Source: Gaiellasilicea sp963763755
GTDB taxonomy: Bacteria; Actinomycetota; Thermoleophilia; Gaiellales; Gaiellaceae
Direction: 5' to 3'
Length of the DNA stretch: 64,000 nt
Assembly: GCA_963763755.1 (NCBI GenBank)
Contig: CAVXQE010000010.1
Span: 62,001 to 126,000, forward strand
Both the position numbers and the translations under genes were made by a program. Under the pieces are notes generated by a model. It did no database searches and was not told the origin of the DNA. It saw only the letters and a program-made list of their open reading frames with translations. Of the stretch, positions 34,992 through 41,435 are shown in pieces (within the stretch, counting starts at the first letter, position 1; every line of letters starts with the position of its first letter).

Positions 34992-36071
34992 TCAGGCATT
35001 CGGGCGTGTCCCCAACACCACCTTCAGCGACTGGGTCTTGCCGTTCCGCGAGACGGTGATCGTGACCGAGTCACCCGGGTTGTGGGCGTCGATGACCTCC
35101 CTCAACTGATCCGAGGAAGTGACCGCTTCGCCGTCGACTGCGGTGACGACGTCGCCGGCGGTGAGCTCCGAGTCAGCGGCCGGTGTCCCGGAACGGACGG
35201 TTGCGATCTTCGCTCCGGCCGGGCTCGTCGAGGTCTGGGTCGCGACACCGAGATAGGCGTGGTCGACCGACCCGTTCGAGATCAGAGCATCGGCGATCCT
35301 CTTGACCGTGTTGGACGAGACCGCGAAGCCGACGCCGTCGCTGCCGCCGGAATCGCTCTCGATCTGAGAGGTGACGCCCACGACGTGTCCGCTCAGGTCG
35401 AGCAGCGGGCCGCCGGAGTTGCCGTGGTTGATCGCGGCGTCCGTCTGGATCGCATTGTCGATCGCGAAGTCGTTCGGTGATGTGATTTGCCGGTGGAGCG
35501 CGCTGACGATCCCGCTCGTGATCGTCTCCTCGAGTCCGAACGGGCTCCCGATCGCGACCACGCCGTCACCTACCTCGACCTTGGAGGAGTCGCCGAGCGA
35601 GAGCGGCTCGAGCGCTGAGGCGGGCGCGTCGACGTCCAGCACCGCGACGTCGGTGGAAGCGTCCGTGCCGACGACTTTCGCGTCGTACGTCTTGCCGTTC
35701 CAGAGGGTCACCTTGACCGACTGGGCGCCGTCGACCACGTGCTGGTTCGTGATCACATGGCCCTGGTCGTCGTAGACGAAGCCCGAGCCCTGGGCCTGCT
35801 GCGTGCCGCCGCTGCCGCCGAAGGGCGATGCGGCCGCGGCGGAGGACACGGTGATCTCGACGACGGACTTGTAGCTGTGCTTGTAGATGTCGCTGATCGA
35901 GGAAGTCGTCGAGCTCGCCGCCGGCTCCGCAGAGCCCACGGTGACCTGGCGGACGACGGTGTCGGCGCCGGTGGCGGTGTAGACGGCAGCAACGCCGGCG
36001 GCGCCGAGCAGCGCCGCGCTCGTCATCGCCGCGGCGAGCTTGACTCTGGGATTCTTGAAGGGTGTGAGCAT
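34992..36071 (-). CDS. HtrA/DegP-like serine protease with PDZ domain
   Basis: A 359-residue membrane-anchored protease. The N-terminal anchor is KLAAAMTSAALLGAAGVAAV. The trypsin-like domain has the catalytic His in VITNQHVVDGA, Asp in STDVAVLDVD and Ser in INHGNSGGPLLDLSG. A single PDZ domain starts near GSVDHAYLGVATQT and ends with KVVLGTRPN. Such proteases degrade or refold misfolded envelope proteins under stress. It lies between two paralogous secreted helical proteins and downstream of a two-component pair. The ATG at 36069-36071 has a purine-rich site (GAAAGGAC). Confidence 0.93.
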   Translation of the reverse strand: MLTPFKNPRVKLAAAMTSAALLGAAGVAAVYTATGADTVVRQVTVGSAEPAASSTTSSISDIYKHSYKSVVEITVSSAAAASPFGGSGGTQQAQGSGFVYDDQGHVITNQHVVDGAQSVKVTLWNGKTYDAKVVGTDASTDVAVLDVDAPASALEPLSLGDSSKVEVGDGVVAIGSPFGLEETITSGIVSALHRQITSPNDFAIDNAIQTDAAINHGNSGGPLLDLSGHVVGVTSQIESDSGGSDGVGFAVSSNTVKRIADALISNGSVDHAYLGVATQTSTSPAGAKIATVRSGTPAADSELTAGDVVTAVDGEAVTSSDQLREVIDAHNPGDSVTITVSRNGKTQSLKVVLGTRPNA

Positions 36072-36100
36072 GGTTGTCCTTTCGGGAAGTGAGTTCGACC

Positions 36101-36130
36101 GCCCCGGCCCGGGGGAAGGCGAGCCGGGGC
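36101..36130 (-). terminator. 8-bp GC hairpin between repeat protein A and htrA
   Basis: Arms GCCCCGGC and GCCGGGGC enclose a 14-base loop in the 70-base gap between the two minus-strand genes. No T-run. It may attenuate readthrough or protect the mRNA end. Confidence 0.4.
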
Positions 36131-36141
36131 AGTAGGGGCCG

Positions 36142-36801
36142 CTAGGCGTCGTCCCCCACGGGGGGCGGGCCTTCGAAGCCAAAGCCGTGCGGGCCGTGAC
36201 CGTTGTGGACGCCGATCTCGCCGTTGATCAGACCGTCGATCCGGTCGGAGAGGCCGGCGAGGATCTCCGTCTGCTGCGCTTCGGTCAGCTTCCCGTCCTT
36301 CACGGCCTGCGCGATGTCGGCCTTCGCTGCCGCGACGAGTGCGGCCTTCAGCCCGGCCACGGACTTGCCTTTCTCCTTTGCCACGTCGGCGAGGGTGGAG
36401 CCGTCGCTGAGGCTCGTCCGGAGCGCCGCCTCGGTGACGCCCAGGTAGCTCGCGGCCGCGTCGAGATCGGCGAAGTGGTGGCCGGGGCCGTGCGGGCCAT
36501 GGCCTGGCCCGACGCCGATGAGCGGCACCTCGCCGGCGGCGATCCGCGCCTTCATCTCGTCGCCCTGAGCCTTTGTGATCCGCCCGGCGGCGACCGCAGC
36601 GTCGACGCGGTTCTCGAGCGCCTGTTTCAGCGCAGCGTTGAGCTTCGCGGGATCGACACCGAGCTGCTTGGCGGCATCGGCGACGACTGCGTCGCTCTCC
36701 TGCTTGGGCGTCAGCCGGTCGGCTGCGATTGCGGCCCCGCCGCCCACGAGGGCTGCGACTGCTGCCGTGGCGCCCGCGACCTTCATCCTGTTGTTCTTCA
36801 T
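36142..36801 (-). CDS. Secreted helical two-repeat protein A, paralog of 34250-34924
   Basis: A 219-residue protein with signal-like segment VAGATAAVAALVGGGAAIAA followed by DRLTPKQESDAVVADAAKQL. It has the same two helical repeats as its paralog (LGVDPAKLNAALKQALENRV and YLGVTEAALRTSLSDGSTLA) and His/Gly-rich pieces (GPGHGPHGPGHHF in the middle, VHNGHGPHGFGFEG at the end) that could bind metal. It lies 85 bases after the sensor kinase gene. A small Spy/CpxP-like envelope chaperone or sensor role fits the context but is inference only. Confidence 0.8.
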   Translation of the reverse strand: MKNNRMKVAGATAAVAALVGGGAAIAADRLTPKQESDAVVADAAKQLGVDPAKLNAALKQALENRVDAAVAAGRITKAQGDEMKARIAAGEVPLIGVGPGHGPHGPGHHFADLDAAASYLGVTEAALRTSLSDGSTLADVAKEKGKSVAGLKAALVAAAKADIAQAVKDGKLTEAQQTEILAGLSDRIDGLINGEIGVHNGHGPHGFGFEGPPPVGDDA

Positions 36802-36886
36802 CTCGCTGCTCCTTGGGAGTGGGATTTGTTGCTTCCCAGTGGAACAGGGCGACCTAAGAGCTTCCTGAGTGGATTCGAAGAACTTT

Positions 36887-38230
36887 CTAAGACTTGCTCA
36901 AGAGGGTCAGGCGCATCAGGGTGCCGCCGCCGTCCGGCCGCTCGGCCGTGACGCTTCCCCCGTTGGCCTCAGCCACCTGGCGGGCGATCGCGAGGCCGAG
37001 ACCCGAGCCCGGCATGCCGCGGGCGGTGGGGGCGCGATAGAAGCGGTCGAAGACGTAGGGGAGGTCTTCCTCGTCGATCCCCGGTCCGTGGTCGCGCACG
37101 GTGAGCTCGCCGTCGCGGACCTTGACCTCGATCTCGCCGTCCGGCGGGCTCCATTTTGCCGCGTTGTCGAGCAGGTTCGAGACCGCGCGCTCGATCGTCG
37201 CGGGAACCCCTCGGATCATCGATTCCGCGAGCTCGGGCTTGAACGAGACACCGGGACGGTTCCGGCGCGTCCGCTCGATCGCGTCAGCCGTGACGAGGTC
37301 GAGCCTCACGTCCTCCGGGTCGGCGGGAGCGAGGTCGCCGCGCGCCAGCTCCACCAGCTCGGCGATCAGTGCGGTCATCTCGGTCAGCTGCTCGGTGACG
37401 TCGCGCAGGAGTTGCTCGCGGTCCTGCGGCGGCAGTGCCTCATCCCGGGCGAGCACCTCGATGTTCGTGCGCAGGCTGGTGAGCGGGGTTCGCAGCTCGT
37501 GTGAGGCGTCCGAGACGAGCTGGCGCTGGGCACGAGCCGAGTCTTCGAGGGCGCCGAGCATCGTGTTGAACGTGGCGGCAAGGCGCGAAAGCTCGTCCTT
37601 GCCGCGCGCATCGATTCGCTGTGAGAGGTCGCCGGTCTCCGAGACGTCCTCGGCGGCCCGCGTCAGTCGCTGCACCGGCGCGAGCACGGCCCGCGCGACG
37701 AGGAGCCCGAGCCCTGCCGCGAGGGCGATTCCGATCAGTGCGATCCCGATGAGCCAGTTCTTGATCGGGCCGAGGATGCGGTCGACCTCCTCGAGCGACC
37801 GGGCGACCTGAACCGCATAACCGCCTCCGAGCGGGATCGTCAGCACGCGGACGTGTGTCCCCTGGACCTGCGCGTCCTCGAAGAACGAATCCTTCGTCTG
37901 GCCGCGTGCGGCTGCGAGAGCAAGGTCGGAGACAGGGAGCTCGCCGGACGTCTCCGGTGGCGTGATCACACTGCCGTCGCGGCGCACGAGCTGGGTGAAG
38001 ACCGCCACGCCGCCGAACCTCTCGGGTCGAAGCCCGAGGAACTGCTCGCCGCCGGGGCCGGCGACCACCTCGAGGTGGGCCGGCAGCTCCCGCGCACGCG
38101 ACCGCAGTGTCGAGTCGACGTCGTCGCGCAGCTCGTTTCGCACGATTGCGTACGTGACCGCCGACGCGCCGACAACGGCCACCGCGACGGCGGCCGCGGA
38201 GGCGAGCGTCAGCCGGGTGCGGAAGGTCAT
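36887..38230 (-). CDS. Sensor histidine kinase
   Basis: A 447-residue kinase. TM1 at residues 5-30 (LTLASAAAVAVAVVGASAV), an external sensor region of about 130 residues, and TM2 (WLIGIALIGIALAAGLGLLV) are followed by a HAMP domain. The HisKA box carries the phosphorylated His (VSDASHELRTPLTSLRTNIE). The HATPase domain has the N box NLLDNAAKWSPP, G1 VRDHGPGID and G2 GSGLGLAIARQVAEANGG. It overlaps the response-regulator gene by 4 bases. The neighbours suggest an envelope signal; the ligand is unknown. Confidence 0.95.
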   Translation of the reverse strand: MTFRTRLTLASAAAVAVAVVGASAVTYAIVRNELRDDVDSTLRSRARELPAHLEVVAGPGGEQFLGLRPERFGGVAVFTQLVRRDGSVITPPETSGELPVSDLALAAARGQTKDSFFEDAQVQGTHVRVLTIPLGGGYAVQVARSLEEVDRILGPIKNWLIGIALIGIALAAGLGLLVARAVLAPVQRLTRAAEDVSETGDLSQRIDARGKDELSRLAATFNTMLGALEDSARAQRQLVSDASHELRTPLTSLRTNIEVLARDEALPPQDREQLLRDVTEQLTEMTALIAELVELARGDLAPADPEDVRLDLVTADAIERTRRNRPGVSFKPELAESMIRGVPATIERAVSNLLDNAAKWSPPDGEIEVKVRDGELTVRDHGPGIDEEDLPYVFDRFYRAPTARGMPGSGLGLAIARQVAEANGGSVTAERPDGGGTLMRLTLLSKS

Positions 38231-38907
38231 GGCTCGCGCAGGGCGTAGCCGACGCCGCGGATCGTCTGGATCAGCCGGGGCCTGTCGCCCTCCTCCGTCT
38301 TTCGGCGCAGGTAGCCGATGTAGACGTCGAGCGAGTTCGACCCGAAGCCGAAGTCGTAGCCCCAGACGCGTTCGAAGATCACCGAGCGCGTGAGCACCTG
38401 CCGCGGGTTGAGCAGGAACAGCTCGAGCAGGGCGAACTCGGTGCGCGTCAGCTCGATCGGCTCGCCTCCGCGCTCGACCTCCCTCGTGGCGGGGTCGAGA
38501 GAGACGTCCGCGAAGCGGAGCACGTCACCACCCGGCGGGCCGAGCCGCCGCAGGAGCGCGCGCAGCCGCGCCAATAGCTCCTCGAGCGCGAACGGCTTCA
38601 CGACGTAGTCGTCCGCGCCGGCGTCGAGGCCCGCGACCCGGTCGCTGACCGCGTCGCGGGCGGTGAGCATCAGCACCGGGAGCGAGTTGCCGTCACGTCT
38701 CAGCCGCCGGCACGCCTCGAGTCCGTCGAGGCGAGGCATCGACACGTCGAGCACGACTGCGTCGATGCTGTTCTGGCCGTCGATGCGCTCGAGCGCATCG
38801 ACGCCGTCCCCGGCCAGCTCGACGTCGTACCCCTCCAGCTGGAGGGCGCGGCGGAGCGAGTCCCGGACGGCGGGCTCATCGTCGACGACGAGGATCTTCA
38901 CGGGCAC
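38227..38907 (-). CDS. OmpR-family response regulator
   Basis: A 226-residue regulator. The receiver domain has acidic residues in ILVVDDEPAVRDSL, the phosphorylated Asp in DAVVLDVSMPRLDG, and the switch residues in PVLMLTARDAVSDRVAGLDA with the lysine in DDYVVKPFALEELL. The winged-helix DNA-binding domain includes TRTEFALLELFLLNPRQVLT and NSLDVYIGYLRRKTE. GTG start. First gene of the five-gene minus-strand array; a palindrome lies about 68 bases upstream. Confidence 0.95.
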   Translation of the reverse strand: MPVKILVVDDEPAVRDSLRRALQLEGYDVELAGDGVDALERIDGQNSIDAVVLDVSMPRLDGLEACRRLRRDGNSLPVLMLTARDAVSDRVAGLDAGADDYVVKPFALEELLARLRALLRRLGPPGGDVLRFADVSLDPATREVERGGEPIELTRTEFALLELFLLNPRQVLTRSVIFERVWGYDFGFGSNSLDVYIGYLRRKTEEGDRPRLIQTIRGVGYALREP

Positions 38908-38974
38908 ATTGTGCGCGTACGTGGACGAAATCCGCTTAAGAAGCCGGTAAGAACGCCCTGCCTGCGGGCGATCA

Positions 38975-39003
38975 CCCGATCGAGGGATTGTCCCTCGATC
39001 GGG
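38975..39003. repeat. Perfect 13-bp palindromic hairpin upstream of the response regulator
   Basis: Arms CCCGATCGAGGGA and TCCCTCGATCGGG enclose only TTG. A smaller palindrome (CCTCA/TGAGG) follows about 10 bases later. It lies 68 bases before the response-regulator start, where an autoregulatory operator would be expected, but OmpR-type regulators usually prefer direct repeats. It could also act as a terminator for transcripts coming from either side. Confidence 0.55.
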
Positions 39004-39023
39004 GGCGATACCTCAGTTGAGGG

Positions 39024-39233
39024 ATGGACGCGAGGCGGAATCGTCTCTACAACGAGATCTGGGAGAGGGGCTGCGGGCAGCTGCGGCGCCCGTCCGGAGA
39101 AGCCACATCTCGGGGCGGGCGCGCTTGCCCGACTCTTCGGCGCAAGACGCCGAATCCGCAGGAGCGGATCCGGCGTCGCGCAAGACCCCTGAAGAGGCCG
39201 CTTCGCGGCCTGGTCAATGTCGAGCGCAGCTAG
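39024..39233 (+). other. Hairpin-rich stretch with a doubtful 69-codon frame
   Basis: A frame opening MDARRNRLYNEIWERGCGQL after a TTGAGGG site starts like a real protein, but after 25 codons it becomes Arg/Pro-rich. From 39115 on the DNA holds a series of hairpins: GGGCG.../GCCC near 39117, CGGCG-CAAGA-CGCCG near 39139, ATCCGC-AGGA-GCGGAT near 39153, and AGGCCGC-TTC-GCGGCCT at 39195-39211. Either a decayed gene with a terminator or a small structured RNA is possible; I could not match any known RNA consensus. Confidence 0.35.
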
Positions 39234-39577
39234 GGGGTCCACTCCTCGCCGCCCGTGTCCCAACCGACGAGGGCGTATGGAGAGACGAGAATCGCGACGC
39301 GCTCCAGTAGCGCGCGATCCTCATCCGTCAGCTCGCCACCCACTTCGAGGTCGGCGACGCGACTTCCCTGGAAGGTGATCGGAAAGGCGGTCGTCGCCGA
39401 CTCCTCGCCCAGCACCGGGCCGGGCACGAGGCCGTCCGCCTCGACGAAGCTGATCCGGGTGTAGCGCCCGAGCCGCTCGTGCAGGATCGCCACGACCTGG
39501 CGGAGGACGTCATCGGCCTCGCCGCCGCGGTTCAGCACGCGCTCGATCGCCTCGAGCGCCCCACTGTGCGCGCTCAC
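39230..39577 (-). CDS. GAF-domain protein
   Basis: About 115 residues resembling a single GAF-type domain: IERVLNRGGEADDVLRQVVA, ILHERLGRYTRISFVEADGL, a middle strand FPITFQGSRVADLEVGGELT and a last helix LLERVAILVSPYALVGWDT. GAF domains bind small molecules such as cyclic nucleotides; no catalytic partner domain is attached. The GTG start overlaps the thioesterase stop by 4 bases, so the two are expressed together. Confidence 0.75.
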   Translation of the reverse strand: MSAHSGALEAIERVLNRGGEADDVLRQVVAILHERLGRYTRISFVEADGLVPGPVLGEESATTAFPITFQGSRVADLEVGGELTDEDRALLERVAILVSPYALVGWDTGGEEWTP

Positions 39578-40026
39578 CCCTGGAGGTCCTCGCCCTCGAA
39601 GCCGCGGATCAGGTCGCGATAGGCCTGAGGGATCTCGCGTGGGCGCCGCTCGGCGAGGTCGACGAGCACCATGGTCTGCGTCGCGGTCACCATCAGCTGG
39701 TCGTCGTCCATGAGATAGGCGGCGCACTCGAACGTCGTGCTCGTCCTGCCGATGCGCGCGGCGCGAACGAAGATCTCCAGCAGGTCGTCGAAGCGCGCCG
39801 GCGCGTGGTATTCGACGTTCGAGGCGCGCATCACGAACTCTCCGGCCTCGCTCCACGTGCCCGAGTGGCCGAGGTGGCGGTGGTACTCCGTCCGCGCATG
39901 GTCGAAGTACGGCAGGTACCGGCCGTAGTAGACGACTCCCTGCGCGTCCGTGTCCGAGAACCAGACCCGCGCGACCGCCGAGTACTTGAACGGAAGCCTG
40001 CGTTCCGTGACCCGGCCGAGCTCCAT
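39574..40026 (-). CDS. Hotdog-fold acyl-CoA thioesterase (4HBT family)
   Basis: A 150-residue hotdog protein. The conserved start ARVWFSDTDAQGVVYYGRYL carries the catalytic Asp, followed by YFDHARTEYHRHLG and ASNVEYHAPARFDDLLEI. YbgC/FadM-like proteins hydrolyse acyl-CoA thioesters. The active-site pattern DxDxxGxVyyxxYL is intact. It is the middle gene of a minus-strand run mutase-thioesterase-GAF, 2 bases after the mutase. Confidence 0.9.
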   Translation of the reverse strand: MELGRVTERRLPFKYSAVARVWFSDTDAQGVVYYGRYLPYFDHARTEYHRHLGHSGTWSEAGEFVMRASNVEYHAPARFDDLLEIFVRAARIGRTSTTFECAAYLMDDDQLMVTATQTMVLVDLAERRPREIPQAYRDLIRGFEGEDLQG

Positions 40027-40028
40027 CG

Positions 40029-41367
40029 CTACGAGCGGATCAGATCGAGCAGCTCGTCGCGCTTCTGCTCCATCAGCTCTTCGGAGAGCGCCTCGAGATT
40101 GAGGCGAAGCAGCGGCTCGGTGTTCGAGGGGCGGACGTTGAAATGCCAGTCGTCGTAGTCGACCGAGATGCCGTCGAGGTGCGTGACGCGGCCGTCCGCG
40201 TAGCGCTCCTTGATCTCCTGCAGCTTCAGCGGGACATCGGCAACAGGCGTGTTGATCTCGCCGGTGAGGAAGTACCTCTCGCGATAGGGGGCGAGGAGCT
40301 CCGAAAGCTTCCTGCCCCGCTTCGAGATCAGCTCGATCAGCAGCAGGAACGGCACGACCCCGGAGTCGGCCTGCGAGAAGTCGCGGAAGTAGTAGTGCGC
40401 CGAGACCTCGCCGCCGAAGACGGCGTCGTCCTTCCGCATGCGGTGCTTGATGTAAGCGTGGCCGACCCGGTTCATCAATGCCTCACCGCCGGCGCGCTCG
40501 ATCGTCTCGGGCACGGCCCGGCTGGCCCGGACGTCGTAGATCACCTTGCCGCCGCCCTCCTTCTCGAGGATCGACTCGGCCAGCAGCGCGGTGACGAAGT
40601 CGCCCGGGACGAACTCGCCCGTGTCGTCGACGAAGAAGCAGCGGTCGGCGTCGCCGTCGTACGCGACTCCGAGATCCGCTTTCTCCTCGACCGTCTTGCG
40701 CTCGATGAACTCGCGGTTCTCGGGCAGCAGCGGGTTCGGCTCGTGATTCGGGAAGGTTCCGTCCGGCTCGAAGTAGCAGCTGACGGCGTCGATCGGCAGT
40801 CGCTCGAGGATCGGCGGCAGCATCGCGCCGGCCATCCCGTTGGCGGCGTCGATGACCACCCGCAGCGGCGTGATCGCAGAGACGTCGACGAACGAGAGCA
40901 CTTTCTCCACGAACTCCCGGCCAGATGTCCTTCGGGTGCGCCTCGCCGCGCTTGTCGGCCGGCCCGAACGGCTTCAGAGCCCGGTCGCGCACGTCCAGAA
41001 GGCCCGACTCACCGCCCACGGGCAGCGCGCCGCGCCGCACGATCTTCATTCCGGTGTACTGCTTCGGGTTGTGCGAAGCGGTCACGCACACCCCACCGTC
41101 GAGCTCGAGCCCGCCGACGGCGAAGTAGACCATCTCCGTTCCCACCATCCCCAGATCGAGGACGTCCGCGCCGCCGTCAACGGCACCGTCGATCAGTGCG
41201 GCCGACATCGAGGGCGACGAGACCCGCATGTCGCGTCCCACCGCGATCCGGCGCGGTTCGAAGTGCTCCACGTAGGCGCGGCCGATTGCGTACGCGCCCT
41301 CTTCGTCCAGCTCGGTCGGGTAGACACCGCGAACGTCGTAGGCCTTGAAGACGCTGGGATCGAGCAC
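40029..41367 (-). CDS. Phosphomannomutase/phosphoglucomutase, one frameshift
   Basis: A phosphohexomutase of about 445 residues that interconverts hexose 1- and 6-phosphates for wall sugars. The first frame has FKAYDVRGVYPTELDE, the phosphoserine loop VCVTASHNPKQYTGMK, and metal-loop neighbours. An extra C near 40921 shifts the frame, after which DAANGMAGAMLPPILERLP, the metal loop GVAYDGDADRCFFVDD, the sugar-binding VFGGEVSAHYYFRDFSQADS and the phosphate site VRPSNTEPLLRL follow. Both halves align across the break, so one indel in an otherwise normal gene is likely. Confidence 0.93.
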
Positions 41368-41417
41368 GGGCTGACGCTAGCGGAAGCATCCGGCGCGCGC
41401 CGCGGAGACAGGCTCCT

Positions 41418-41433
41418 CGTAACTACAATTACG
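41418..41433. promoter_or_regulatory. Small palindrome before the cyclase gene
   Basis: CGTAA and TTACG flank CTACAA just before the GTG at 41436, in an AT-rich pocket of a very GC-rich region. It may be part of an operator or the -10 region of the divergent promoter between the cyclase and mutase genes. Confidence 0.3.
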
Positions 41434-41435
41434 GA

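Noticed and set aside
39080..39215. SRP RNA, tmRNA or RNase P RNA
   Set aside because: None of their conserved cores can be found in the hairpin series.
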